64,000 bases of DNA from Bradyrhizobium sp. URHD0069 (lineage in GTDB: Bacteria > Pseudomonadota > Alphaproteobacteria > Rhizobiales > Xanthobacteraceae). A program made the position numbers and the translations under genes. Under the pieces are notes generated by a model. That model was given only the letters and a program-made list of their open reading frames with translations, did no database searches and was not told the origin of the DNA. Below, piece after piece: positions 33,287-41,924 of this stretch. The stretch covers positions 1 through 64,000 of the forward strand of contig NZ_JNIJ01000033.1 of assembly GCF_000701345.1 (NCBI RefSeq), read 5' to 3'. Numbering within the stretch: the stretch's first letter is position 1; every line of letters starts with the position of its first letter.

Positions 33287-33340
33287 TTGGCAAAAACACC
33301 CAGGGTCGATTTCGAGCACTACGATCGCTGGCGGGTATGA
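33287..33340 (+). CDS. possible 17-residue peptide after dodecin
   Basis: TTG 33287 follows GGAGGAG at five bases distance, a near-ideal ribosome binding site that overlaps the dodecin stop codon. The encoded peptide MAKTPRVDFEHYDRWRV ends in TGA 33338-33340, four bases before the convergent stop codon of the next gene. It is too short to judge coding by composition; the strong initiation signal is the only support. Confidence 0.3.
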   Translation: MAKTPRVDFEHYDRWRV

Positions 33341-33344
33341 GCAT

Positions 33345-34067
33345 TTAGTCAATCGGGTGACCAATCACCGCGGTGAGTTCGCGCACCAGACGATCGGACA
33401 TCTGCCCGGTCACCGGGATCTTGCGCTCGCGCTCGAACTTCTGGATCGCGGCCTGGGTGTCTGAGCCGACGGTGCCGGTCGGCTTCAACTGGCCGTAGCC
33501 ATATTCGGTCAGCGCGCGCTGCACCGCCGCTACGCGGCGCGAGCCGGCCATGGCATCATTGCGCGAGGCAACCGGGACTGGCGCGGGCGGTCGCGCGATA
33601 ATGGAAGGCGCCGCAGGAGGTGGGCTGGTCGCTTTGAGAAGATTGGCCAGCGGATCCGCAGTCTTCTCGGCAGTCTTCGGCTCGGCAGTCTTCGGCTCGG
33701 CAGTCTTGAGTTCGGGAGCCTTGAATTCTGAAGCCTTGAATTCTGAAGCCTTGAATTCTGAAGCCTTGGGCTCAAGCGGAATGGCTTCGACCGGACGCGG
33801 ACGCGGCAAGGGGCTGGGCGCCAAAGCTGCCGACGGGATCGCGACAAGCGAGCCGAACATCGGCGCCGGATGGCGCCCCGCCTGCAGGAACAGTGCGTTG
33901 GCGATGATCGCGCCGACCGCGGCAAACGCCAGCGCCCCTGCAATCGTGTCCTTCGGGCTATGCAGCAAAATACGCATCACGAAGCCCCGTTCGGCGTTCG
34001 CTTCGATCGCGGCTGCGGCAGCGCCACGACGGCGGCGCGGCGTGTCGTCATCTCTTTGTCTAGGCAC
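33345..34067 (-). CDS. membrane-anchored peptidoglycan-binding-domain protein
   Basis: 240 residues from GTG 34067, overlapping the upstream kinase stop codon by eight bases. The N-terminus is basic, with an arginine run (DDDTPRRRRG), then a membrane helix (about 42-64, AGALAFAAVGAIIANALFL). A proline-rich linker contains two in-frame tandem repeats: KASEF three times and TAEPK-type units. The C-terminal domain (about 170-240) is a PGBD-type peptidoglycan-binding fold: AAVQRALTEYGYGQLKPTGTV, then DTQAAIQKFERERKIPVTG. It probably tethers to the cell wall; overlap with the kinase gene suggests linked function in the envelope or cell cycle. In relatives the linker length probably varies. Confidence 0.85.
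   Translation of the reverse strand: MPRQRDDDTPRRRRGAAAAAIEANAERGFVMRILLHSPKDTIAGALAFAAVGAIIANALFLQAGRHPAPMFGSLVAIPSAALAPSPLPRPRPVEAIPLEPKASEFKASEFKASEFKAPELKTAEPKTAEPKTAEKTADPLANLLKATSPPPAAPSIIARPPAPVPVASRNDAMAGSRRVAAVQRALTEYGYGQLKPTGTVGSDTQAAIQKFERERKIPVTGQMSDRLVRELTAVIGHPID
33671..33765. repeat. two in-frame 15-bp tandem repeats in the peptidoglycan-binding gene
   Basis: CAGTCTTCGGCTCGG occurs at 33671-33685 and 33686-33700, with a diverged third copy at 33701-33715. TTGAATTCTGAAGCC occurs exactly three times in a row at 33721-33765. Both units are multiples of three and lie in the linker, so copy-number changes would only alter spacer length. Confidence 0.85.
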
Positions 34068-35937
34068 TCTTCTTCACCTGATGGGCTTGATCTTGATTCT
34101 GGTCCTGATTCTGGTCTTGATTTTGGTCTTGGCTCGCGGATCGCAGGACCGGCGTCAGAGTTGCGATATTGTTTGGTGGCTGTTGCACCGGCGGCGAGAA
34201 CGCCAGCGGCAACGCGACCATCACGGTTGTTCCTTCGTCGATCCTGCTGTGCACACTTATCTCACCGCAATGCAAGGCTACCAGACTTTTCACGATCGAC
34301 AGCCCGAGGCCGGTGCCTTCGTGCCGCCGCTGATAGGTCTTTCCGGCCTGGAAGAAGGGATCGCCGATCCGCTTGAGATCGTCGGCCGCGATGCCGACGC
34401 CGTTGTCGGTGACCCGAAGCACCAGCCGCGCCCCCTCGGCGGCGGCAGATACCGTCACCGTGCCGCCGCGCTCGGTAAACTTGATGGCGTTGGACACGAG
34501 GTTCAGCACGATCTGCTTAAACGCGCGCGGATCGCCGTTCATGACCGGCAAATCTTCCGGCGCGTGGGTCACGAGGTCGATGCCGTTCTCGCGTGCCTTC
34601 AGCGCCAGCAGGTTACAGCAGTTAATCAGCGCCGCACGCGGCGCGAAAGGCTCCGGCGCGATTTCGAAGTTGCCGGACTCCATCTTGGACATATCAAGGA
34701 TACCATTGACCACCGACAGCAGATGCTGGCCGGAATCGTTGATCAACTGGGCATATTCCCTGCGGCGCGCCGCATCCAGCATCAAGGCATCTTCCTGAAC
34801 GATCATTTCGGAGAAGCCGATGATGGCGTTGAGCGGCGTGCGCAGTTCGTGGCTCATCGTAGCAAGGAAGCGGGTCTTGGACGCGTCCGCCTGCTCGGCG
34901 GCGGTGCGCGCCAGATCGAGCGCCTGCTCCTGGCGTTTTCGGTCGGTGACATCGCGCATCACGGCGACGACTTCGGCCTCCAGCGAAGCCGCCGCGTCCG
35001 AAGCCTGTTCGAGCGGACGGCAACGCATCTCGACCCAGATGAAGTCTCCTTGACGATTCTGACCGCGCTCGCCGCCGCGCGGTGCATCTCGCCGGAGACG
35101 AAATTCAACACTGCGCGCTTCACCGCCGCGCGCGGCGTCCGAAAGCGCGCTGAGATAGGCCGGACGATCGGCGACGTGGACGCGATCGAACAGCCCATGC
35201 CCAAGCAGCCGCGTGACCTGGGTTGCCAACATCGTCTCCGCCGCCGGCGAAATGAATTGCACCGCGCCGTCGCGGCGGTGGCGCGAGATCACGTCGCTCA
35301 TGTTTCGCGCCAGCAGCCGATATCGATCCTCCTCGACGTAGAGCAGCGAGACGCTGGTGCGCGCCAGAGACTCGGCGCCGAACGCAAGGCCCGCGGCATA
35401 AAGCGTCGCCGACGCCACGCCGCACGCCATGAATATGCCGCGCGCGGCTGTACTCGCATCGGACGCCGGCAACAGGTCGAAAAGTCCGAAAACGATCAGT
35501 AACGCAGTACACGCCAGCGCCAGGGCTAAGGCGAATGCGACCACGCGGCGCGAGGCGGAAAGCGCCGCCTCAAGCGGGACGACGACAAGCCAGATTGCGG
35601 CAAACGATTCGATGCCGCCGGTGGTCATGGCTACCGTCATGACGAGGCCGGCCAGCGCCAGCGACGAGAGGACATGCGCGCCCTCGTAGCGGCCGGTCCG
35701 CGAGAGAAACCACGACAGCAGAATGGGAGCGATAAGCCATGCGAACGCCGCGACCTCAATCGCCGTGGGCGCGCCGCGCATCGCAAGATAGACCGGGAAT
35801 GCCGCGAATGCCGCGAGGCTTCCGAGCAGCCGCGGCGCCATGAAGGCGCGATGGCGCGCACGCGTCAGCGCGTCATATCGTGCTGACGGATGCAACAGCG
35901 CATCGAGGCAATCGCGAATGATACTCAAAACTCTCAC
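34060..35937 (-). CDS. PAS-domain sensor histidine kinase, DivJ/PleC-like
   Basis: 625 residues from 35937. The N-terminus has about six hydrophobic helices (40-190) in a compact bundle, followed by a PAS domain (about 203-335) with WVEMRCRPL and RDVTDRK. The HisKA domain has phospho-accepting H363 in TMSHELRTPLNAIIGFSEMI, the form shared by DivJ, PleC and PdhS kinases that act on DivK. The HATPase domain contains NLVSNAIKFT, DNGVGIA and GTGLGLSIV. The C-terminus ends in a DQNQ repeat tail encoded by 12-bp tandem repeats. It overlaps the peptidoglycan-binding gene by eight bases. A near-consensus CtrA-type site lies 82 bases upstream. The DivJ/PleC relation is a suggestion; no symbol is assigned. 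Confidence 0.85.
   Translation of the reverse strand: MRVLSIIRDCLDALLHPSARYDALTRARHRAFMAPRLLGSLAAFAAFPVYLAMRGAPTAIEVAAFAWLIAPILLSWFLSRTGRYEGAHVLSSLALAGLVMTVAMTTGGIESFAAIWLVVVPLEAALSASRRVVAFALALALACTALLIVFGLFDLLPASDASTAARGIFMACGVASATLYAAGLAFGAESLARTSVSLLYVEEDRYRLLARNMSDVISRHRRDGAVQFISPAAETMLATQVTRLLGHGLFDRVHVADRPAYLSALSDAARGGEARSVEFRLRRDAPRGGERGQNRQGDFIWVEMRCRPLEQASDAAASLEAEVVAVMRDVTDRKRQEQALDLARTAAEQADASKTRFLATMSHELRTPLNAIIGFSEMIVQEDALMLDAARRREYAQLINDSGQHLLSVVNGILDMSKMESGNFEIAPEPFAPRAALINCCNLLALKARENGIDLVTHAPEDLPVMNGDPRAFKQIVLNLVSNAIKFTERGGTVTVSAAAEGARLVLRVTDNGVGIAADDLKRIGDPFFQAGKTYQRRHEGTGLGLSIVKSLVALHCGEISVHSRIDEGTTVMVALPLAFSPPVQQPPNNIATLTPVLRSASQDQNQDQNQDQNQDQAHQVKKSA
34093..34128. repeat. 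12-bp tandem repeats encoding DQNQ
   Basis: Three consecutive 12-base units (TTGATTCTGGTC, CTGATTCTGGTC, TTGATTTTGGTC) at 34093-34128, with a partial unit on either side, encode the DQNQ tail of the kinase. Units are multiples of three, so slippage would change tail length without frameshift. Confidence 0.8.
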
Positions 35938-36357
35938 GGCCCTCGCGCTTCGGCTGGGTCGTCATAATGACGCACCGCAACGCCCCCTTTATCGTTGCGC
36001 CACCGTGTCAGAGCGACATTAAGCGAACGCTAAAGCGCGCAGGCCTGCGGTCGGACAGGCTATGTTTGCCACGTCTTCGCATACCGCGAGAGGGTTCATT
36101 CGATGCAGATGGTGAACGTCGGGTTTCCAGAGCGGCCCGTATGGTTTCGAAATGGTGGATGCGGCGAGCGCATGAAAACCCCTCGTGAAGGCCGCATCAA
36201 TTGAAAATTTACACCGAATCAAATCAGTCGGAATTTTTTCAAATTTTCGCCGATTTAAGCTCAATACAAACACTTGCGATTTATCGACGAATGTTAGTCA
36301 ACAGACCGATTGCGAGATCAATCGCAACACAATCAAAGAGACGGTCGGGGTCGCGAA
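35938..36357. other. divergent promoter region, kinase / DUF5330
   Basis: 420 bases with no convincing gene. It contains an imperfect CtrA-type site (36019-36033), a lower-GC zone (about 36190-36330), and an inverted repeat TTGCGA (36310-36315) with TCGCAA (36322-36327). It probably carries promoters for both flanking genes. Confidence 0.4.
36019..36033. promoter_or_regulatory. near-consensus CtrA-type site upstream of the DivJ/PleC-like kinase
   Basis: TTAA at 36019-36022 and CTAA at 36030-36033 with seven bases between, one mismatch from the consensus. It is 82-96 bases upstream of the kinase start. This is weaker evidence than the exact sites near 31.3 kb. Confidence 0.35.
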
Positions 36358-36750
36358 ATGTTTTTTCTGCTTCGCATGGCGTTCTGGCTCGGGCTGGTGC
36401 TCGTGCTTTTGCCCAGAGAGAAGACACCTGAATCGGACAAGGTGCCTCAGTTGGGCACTTCAGAAGCCGTGTCTGCCGCGACCGCGGCGGTTTCGGACAT
36501 GGGTCAATTCTGCAAGCGCCAGCCGACAGCCTGTGAAGTCGGCGGGCAGGCCGCGACCATGATCGGCCAGCGCGCCCAGGAAGGCGCGCGCAAGCTGTAT
36601 CAGATCATCATCGACAAGCGCGCATCCGACCACACCGGCTCTATCGGCCCCGTCGAGACTGCCGACGCCTCGGCCGTGGAATTGGCAGCGCGCGACACGC
36701 TGACGCCGGACGATCTGTCGGCCGAGTGGCGGGCCCCGCCGACGCCATGA
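36358..36750 (+). CDS. DUF5330-like exported/membrane protein
   Basis: 130 residues from ATG 36358. One hydrophobic N-terminal segment (MFFLLRMAFWLGLVLVLLP) anchors or exports it, followed by a soluble region with GTSEAVSAATAAVSDMGQFC and RQPTACEVGGQA, a pair of cysteines spaced about ten residues apart, and a proline-rich end. This arrangement matches the DUF5330 family as I recall it from Rhizobiales. Function unknown. It precedes sufE by about 90 bases on the same strand, with probably separate promoters. Confidence 0.75.
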   Translation: MFFLLRMAFWLGLVLVLLPREKTPESDKVPQLGTSEAVSAATAAVSDMGQFCKRQPTACEVGGQAATMIGQRAQEGARKLYQIIIDKRASDHTGSIGPVETADASAVELAARDTLTPDDLSAEWRAPPTP

Positions 36751-36842
36751 GGGCAAACTAAGCCCGGAACTTGTTCGTCGGCTATATCGCTTTCCGTCTC
36801 CCGCAATCCTATATATGGCTTTGGGATTGAGCGTGGGACACG

Positions 36843-37271
36843 ATGACGATCGACGAAATCAGGGATAATTTTGCGCTGCTGGACGATTGGGACGACCGCT
36901 ACCGGTACGTCATCGAGCTCGGCCGCACGCTGGCTCCGATGCCGGAGTCCGAGCATTCCGCAGCCAATAAGGTGCAGGGCTGCGCCAGCCAGGTCTGGTT
37001 GTCGAAACAAATCGACCGCAGCGGCAGCGGCGAACCGGTGCTGAAATATCTCGGCGACAGCGACGCGCATATCGTGCGCGGACTAATTGCAATCCTGCTG
37101 ACGCTGCATTCCGGCCGCACGCCGCAGCAAATTCTTGCAACCGACGCCATTGCGCTGTTCGACGAATTCGGATTTCGCGAGCATCTGACGCCGCAGCGCT
37201 CCAACGGCCTGCGCTCCATGGTCGAGCGCATTCGCTGCGACGCCCGCGAGGCGCTGGCCACCGCCTCCTGA
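36843..37271 (+). CDS. sufE: SufE-family sulfur acceptor
   Basis: 142 residues from ATG 36843. SufE accepts the persulfide sulfur from the cysteine desulfurase SufS during iron-sulfur cluster assembly in the cytosol. The acceptor cysteine is C47 in ANKVQGCASQVWL, the family's signature motif. The pattern DEIRDNFALLDDWDDRYRYV at the start and HSGRTPQQILATD in the second half also fit. The length is normal. No other suf gene is adjacent, so it is encoded away from the main suf cluster. Confidence 0.94.
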   Translation: MTIDEIRDNFALLDDWDDRYRYVIELGRTLAPMPESEHSAANKVQGCASQVWLSKQIDRSGSGEPVLKYLGDSDAHIVRGLIAILLTLHSGRTPQQILATDAIALFDEFGFREHLTPQRSNGLRSMVERIRCDAREALATAS

Positions 37272-37409
37272 ACGCCTGTTTTCAAAGCTGGCATTTTCCA
37301 GTTAGATCGCTTCGCGATTGCACATCCACTGCCTCGTGGTTCGTCCCGCGCGGCGTTGTCGCGCTCCTCACAAGGATGCGGCCACCGTCTTGGACAATAC
37401 GCGAGCGCG

Positions 37410-37823
37410 CTATTTCCGCCGCCGTCGCTGCTGGCCCAGCCCCATTTTCTTGGCGAGTTGCGAACGCGCCACCGCATAGTTCGGCGCGACCATCGGGTAG
37501 TCGGCCGGAAGGCCCCATTTGTCCCGGTATTGTTCCGGCGTCATGTTATAACGCGTTCGCAAATGGCGCTTCAGCGATTTGAAGCGCTTGCCGTCCTCGA
37601 GGCACACTAAATAGTCGGGGGTCATCGATTTCTTTACGGAAATCGCGGGCTTGGCAGGCTCCGAAGGCGCCTCTACCCGGCCCGTCGAAACCCGCAGCAA
37701 GGCCGCGTGGATCTGGCTGATCAGGCCCGGAATTTCGGAAGCCGGTGTCGGATTGTTGCTGAGATAGGCCGACACGATGTTCGCGGTCAGGTCGATGAAG
37801 CTTTTGCCGGCGGCATCAGTCAT
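37410..37823 (-). CDS. MucR/Ros-family transcriptional regulator with altered zinc finger
   Basis: 137 residues from ATG 37823. The C-terminal part (about 68-125) is the Ros/MucR DNA-binding domain: MTPDYLVCLEDGKRFKSLKR, then HLRTRYNMTPEQYRDKWGLP and YPMVAPNYA. The zinc-ligand positions read C74, D77 (usually C or D) and H87, but the usual second histidine is replaced by R91. The N-terminal half is helical, as in oligomerising MucR proteins. The family controls exopolysaccharide, motility and cell-cycle-linked genes in rhizobia. A zinc-independent or three-ligand fold is possible, as known for some Mesorhizobium homologues. The gene is convergent with sufE and monocistronic. Confidence 0.9.
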   Translation of the reverse strand: MTDAAGKSFIDLTANIVSAYLSNNPTPASEIPGLISQIHAALLRVSTGRVEAPSEPAKPAISVKKSMTPDYLVCLEDGKRFKSLKRHLRTRYNMTPEQYRDKWGLPADYPMVAPNYAVARSQLAKKMGLGQQRRRRK

Positions 37824-38007
37824 GGCTGAACCTTCTAGAGATCGTAATCATGCGGGAACTTGCAGGATCGCGACAGTATCCCGCCGCGCCAATACGCGAT
37901 CGGAATCTTGCGCTACTTGCCGAATATGAGCGGATTGCTGTCGACGTGACAAGAACACCGCCGCTTTATTTTTTCAAGAGCCAGATCCGCCCCAAATACA
38001 GGTGCGC

Positions 38008-38883
38008 TCAGGAACGCTGGTCGAGATGCGAGCGCAGTTCGTCGATGGAAGCGAACCGCATCATGCCCTCGGGCATTTGGGCTTCGATCGAGCCGTCGGA
38101 ATACAACGAATAGGCCATGCCATCGACGACGCCTGATTTGAGAACCGTCACCGGCGGCGGGTCCTCGTTTGGCGCGGCTGGCGGAGAACGCTCTGCGCCG
38201 CTGTTTGCCTCGGAAAACGTCGATGGCGCCCGGCCGCTTCGCCGCGGCAGCGGCGCATCGGCGGCCCTGGCACGTTCCGATTTTGGCCAAGCGTGCTCGA
38301 AGTTGGGGGGCGGCGCCTCGCCTGTTTCGAAAGCCGGCGGCACACCGCCAGGCGCGGGATAAAGATCGGCCGCGGAGGCATCGGTGCTCTGCGCCTGCGC
38401 GCGTTCGCGCTCTCTCCGCGATGTGGAGGAAAACAAGAGACTGCGCCGCTTGGGGGCTGGGGCGGCCTCGACGTACTCTGGCGCGGATGGCACGTCGCGG
38501 CGCGCCCGATCGCGCGATGCCGCCTCCCCGTACCATGGCGGGGTCGGCCGCGCTGATGATTGCGCTGCAAGCTCTTCGCTTTCCGCAGCCGGCTGATCAC
38601 GGCTGAATAAGAAACCGCCGTCTTCCAGAGCGGCTGCCGGCGGTAGCATGCTCCCGGCAACGGGTTTTGCTTCCATATCGGTGCCAAGCCGCCGCGCAAC
38701 ATTCCTCAACTCCCGGCCAACCGTCCAAAGGCCGATCATCATCATCCCGGTGCAGGTGGCGACCACCCCCGTGAGGATCAACGTGTTGCCGAAACCGAAT
38801 TCCTTGATCGGAATGCCGTAACCGATCGACAGAAGGCCAGCCAGCACAAGGCCAATGCCGGCGACCAACACCACAGCCATCAT
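38008..38883 (-). CDS. hypothetical two-helix membrane protein with long disordered domain
   Basis: 291 residues from ATG 38883, or the tandem ATG at 38880; the upstream GGGGGTGAG is a good ribosome binding site. Two hydrophobic helices (about 2-19 and 32-52) lie at the N-terminus. A long low-complexity stretch, rich in alanine, arginine, proline and serine (about 90-245), follows. A short folded tail (MAYSLYSDGSIEAQMPEGMM, then FASIDELRSHLD) closes the protein and is the most conserved-looking part; I recall the SDGSIEA-Q-P-G-RF-S-DELR pattern in many Bradyrhizobium membrane proteins. Function unknown. Confidence 0.75.
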   Translation of the reverse strand: MMAVVLVAGIGLVLAGLLSIGYGIPIKEFGFGNTLILTGVVATCTGMMMIGLWTVGRELRNVARRLGTDMEAKPVAGSMLPPAAALEDGGFLFSRDQPAAESEELAAQSSARPTPPWYGEAASRDRARRDVPSAPEYVEAAPAPKRRSLLFSSTSRRERERAQAQSTDASAADLYPAPGGVPPAFETGEAPPPNFEHAWPKSERARAADAPLPRRSGRAPSTFSEANSGAERSPPAAPNEDPPPVTVLKSGVVDGMAYSLYSDGSIEAQMPEGMMRFASIDELRSHLDQRS

Positions 38884-39208
38884 TGAACTCACCCCCGGGC
38901 CGCACTGGAAATGCGCGCAAGCCCCCCGACGCCACGATACCGTCATATTGGGTACATCGCTAACGGGCAATTGCGGGGGCGGTTCCCGCCAAAACCTCAA
39001 GTTAATAGAATACGATCCAGAGGTTAATTCTTGTACGGCATGCGTTCCGGGTCAGGCTTTTGCCTTCTGCCGATTGCTGCATTGCATCAGGGAAATTGCG
39101 CCACAATTCCCAATTACTTGGATAGGGAACTGCGCTATATGGATGCCGGGGAATGAGGCCCAAGAGCGCCAACGCTGGGCCATAGGGGATACCGGGTTAC
39201 CAATAGAC

Positions 39209-40858
39209 ATGTCATCCATCACTACTTTGGCCATCGATACGCCTGCACGGCGCTCGGTGGAACGGACATGCGACGACCTCGCCATCATTGTGCTGGCTGC
39301 GGTCGCATTAATCGCAGGCGTTACGTTTCGCGACTATGGGTTGGGCTGGGACGACTATACCCACGCCGAATATGCCGACCTCCTGCTGCGAATGTACGGT
39401 TCGGGCTTCAAGGACACCGGCGCGCTGTCGTTCGCCAATCTCTACATGTATGGCGGCGGCTTCGACATGGCGGCCGCGCTGCTGCACAAGGTCATCCCGC
39501 TCGAATTGTTTGAAACCCGCCGCCTGCTCGGCGCCGTCGTCGGCGTCATCGGCCTTGCGGTGACGTGGCGGCTTGGCCGGCGCGTCGGCGGCCCGCTCGC
39601 CGGGCTGGCAACGTTGCTGCTGCTCGCGCTGTGCCCGACCTTCTATGGGCATATGTTCATGAACCCAAAGGACGCGCCGTTCGCGGTCGCGATGGTGGTC
39701 CTGATGCTGGGCCTTGTTCGTCTGGCCGAGGAATATCCCTCGCCCTCGCCGCGGACCATCCTGATCATCGGTCTTGGTGCCGGACTGTCGATTGGTTCGC
39801 GCATCCTCGGCGGATTGGCGCTGGTCTACGCGGTAGTCGGCTTTTTGCCGTTTCTTCTCGAGGAGATCCACACCCACAGCGCGCGTGAAACACTTCGACG
39901 CTTTGTCCATGTTGTCTATGTGCTGCTGCCCGGTCTGGTCCTCGGCTACCTCATAATGGGGCTGATCTGGCCGTGGTCGATTATGGAACCGGGCAATCCG
40001 TTCCAGGCGCTGACCTACTTCTCGCATTTCTTCGAGAAGCCCTGGAAGGAAATGTTTGACGGCGCACTGGTCTCGGTGCCTGACATGCCCTGGTCCTATC
40101 TGCCGACGCTGTTTGCGCTGCAACTTCCCGAAGTGCTGCTCGGCCTTTTGATTGCCGCGGTCGTCGGCACGTTCATGTCGCTGTCGCGCGCCGATGTATC
40201 GGCCCGCCGCAAGTCGATCCTGCTGATGCTGACGCTCGCGGCAACGCTGCCGCTGGTGATTGCGATGGTGAAGCGCCCGGCGCTTTACAATGGCATTCGC
40301 CATTTCATTTTTGTAATCCCGCCGATGACGGTGCTTGCCGGCTTTGCCTTCGCGTGGGGCATGAACTGGCTCAAGGAAAATCACCGCAATTGGCAGCCGG
40401 CCGTTTTCGCCGTCTGTACGTTCGGCCTGCTGTTGTCGTTCGGCGAAATGATCCGGTTGCATCCCTATCAGTACACGCATTTCAACCATATCGCGGGCAC
40501 GGTTCGCGCCGCCAACGATCTTTTCATGCTGGATTACTGGGGTCTCGCGCTGAAGCAGGCCTCCGACGGATTGCGCGACGATCTCGTCGAACGCCAGGAA
40601 TTTCCGCCCCGCGGACGCAAATGGAAGGTCGCGGTATGCGGTCCGCAGCGTCCGGCGCAGGTCGCGCTCGGCCCCGACTTCACGATCGGCTGGGACAGCC
40701 ACGCCGCCGACTTCGCGATGACGCTCGGCGAATTCTACTGCAAGGGCCTCACCGCCCCTGTCATGGTGGAGATCAAGCGCGACGACGTGGTGTTCGCGCG
40801 CGTCTACGATATCCGCGGCCGCAGCATCTCCAGCCTGCTGTCCATTCCGGCGCCTTAA
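39209..40858 (+). CDS. GT39/GT-C-type membrane glycosyltransferase
   Basis: 549 residues from ATG 39209; a longer frame to 38855 lies antisense to the preceding gene's 5' end and is rejected. The protein has 10-12 predicted helices and, after the first helix, the loop RDYGLGWDDYTHAEYA, whose acidic pair is the expected catalytic position in GT-C (dolichyl-phosphate-mannose-type) enzymes. The NPKDAPFAVAM segment is also typical. The C-terminal 90 residues form a periplasmic domain. It would transfer a sugar from a polyprenyl-phosphate donor to a periplasmic acceptor. Gene neighbours offer no clue to substrate. Confidence 0.8.
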   Translation: MSSITTLAIDTPARRSVERTCDDLAIIVLAAVALIAGVTFRDYGLGWDDYTHAEYADLLLRMYGSGFKDTGALSFANLYMYGGGFDMAAALLHKVIPLELFETRRLLGAVVGVIGLAVTWRLGRRVGGPLAGLATLLLLALCPTFYGHMFMNPKDAPFAVAMVVLMLGLVRLAEEYPSPSPRTILIIGLGAGLSIGSRILGGLALVYAVVGFLPFLLEEIHTHSARETLRRFVHVVYVLLPGLVLGYLIMGLIWPWSIMEPGNPFQALTYFSHFFEKPWKEMFDGALVSVPDMPWSYLPTLFALQLPEVLLGLLIAAVVGTFMSLSRADVSARRKSILLMLTLAATLPLVIAMVKRPALYNGIRHFIFVIPPMTVLAGFAFAWGMNWLKENHRNWQPAVFAVCTFGLLLSFGEMIRLHPYQYTHFNHIAGTVRAANDLFMLDYWGLALKQASDGLRDDLVERQEFPPRGRKWKVAVCGPQRPAQVALGPDFTIGWDSHAADFAMTLGEFYCKGLTAPVMVEIKRDDVVFARVYDIRGRSISSLLSIPAP

Positions 40859-40969
40859 GGCTTACCTTGTTACATTAGCATGACTGTCACGCTGGCCCTG
40901 CGCCTTGCTGCAAACCTGCCGCACGGCTAGGCTTGAGGCGAAAATCAATCGTTCAACGGGAGAACCATC

Positions 40970-41749
40970 ATGTCGCCAGCGGAAGCTCGCCTGAAGAAAG
41001 TATCGTCTGACATGACGGAGGCCGAATGGGGCCAGCGGATCAATCTCGCCGCCTGCTACCGCCTGATCGCGCATTACGGCTGGGATGACCTGGTCGATAC
41101 CCACGTCTCCGCGCGTGTGCCGGGACCGGAGCATCATTTCCTCATCAATCCCTATGGCTTGATGTTCGACGAAATCACCGCGTCCAGCTTGGTGAAGGTC
41201 GATCTCGACGGCAACCAGTTGACGAAGAGCGACTACAGCATCAACCCGGCCGGCTTCACCATCCACTCAGCGATCCACGAGGCGCGTGAGGATGCCGGCT
41301 GCGTGCTTCATCTGCACACCCCCGACGGCACCGCGGTCGCGAGCTGCATGGAAGGCCTGCTGCCGCTGAACCAGACCGCGCAGCTCGTCACTCATGACCT
41401 CGCCTATCACGACTATGAAGGCATCGCGCTCGACCATGACGAGCGACCGCGCCTGCAGAAAGATCTCGGAAACAAGAACCACATGCTGCTGCGCAATCAC
41501 GGCACCCTGACCGTCGGTCGCTCCGTGGCTTCCGCCTTCGAGCGCATGTATCATCTGGAGCGCGCCTGTACCATGCAGGTCCGCACCCGCATGTTGGGGC
41601 CTGTGGCCTATCCGGTCGACCCAACCGTCGTGGATAAGAATACCAAGCTGCTGGCGAACCCCGATCGGCAGGAACTGCGCTCGACCACGCTGGTCTGGCC
41701 GCCGCTACTACGCAAGCTCGACCGCCTCGATCCCAGCTACAAGAATTGA
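40970..41749 (+). CDS. class II aldolase/adducin-family protein
   Basis: 259 residues from ATG 40970, with CGGGAG upstream. The fold is that of L-fuculose-1-phosphate aldolase and related enzymes: NLAACYRLIAHYGWDDLVDT at the N-terminus, LINPYGLMFDEITASSLVKV, then the zinc ligands H114-L-H116 in CVLHLHTPDG and a later histidine in LLRNHGTLTVG. The general-base glutamate in the metal site of aldolases is not evident at the typical position, so it may be an aldolase, decarboxylase or a non-catalytic homologue. A strong intrinsic terminator follows about 55 bases after the stop. Confidence 0.88.
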   Translation: MSPAEARLKKVSSDMTEAEWGQRINLAACYRLIAHYGWDDLVDTHVSARVPGPEHHFLINPYGLMFDEITASSLVKVDLDGNQLTKSDYSINPAGFTIHSAIHEAREDAGCVLHLHTPDGTAVASCMEGLLPLNQTAQLVTHDLAYHDYEGIALDHDERPRLQKDLGNKNHMLLRNHGTLTVGRSVASAFERMYHLERACTMQVRTRMLGPVAYPVDPTVVDKNTKLLANPDRQELRSTTLVWPPLLRKLDRLDPSYKN

Positions 41750-41802
41750 AATTTTTGAAGTTTCGTGTAGGCTAGCGCTCAACAACCTCTGCACTACCGA
41801 TT

Positions 41803-41834
41803 AAAACGCCGCCCAATTCCGGGCGGCGTTTTTG
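41803..41834 (+). terminator. intrinsic terminator of the aldolase gene
   Basis: AACGCCGCCC at 41805-41814 pairs exactly with 41821-41830 around a 6-base loop, followed by TTTGTTT. It lies about 55 bases after the aldolase stop codon. Confidence 0.85.
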
Positions 41835-41924
41835 TTTGGCACAAGAAGTCGTGCGGGTGATCGGAACGACAGCGCGGGCAAGGTGGGCCATGCGGAAGGA
41901 TGCGTTCAGCACTGTCACCGTGAC

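Noticed and set aside
33550..35502. 650-codon plus-strand frame opposite the PAS kinase and the peptidoglycan-binding gene
   Set aside because: Antisense to two genes with recognised domains; low-complexity stretches come from the tandem repeats on the other strand.
39308..40702. 464-codon minus-strand frame opposite the GT39-like gene
   Set aside because: Shadow frame with H/R/Q-rich composition; the plus strand encodes a clear membrane protein.
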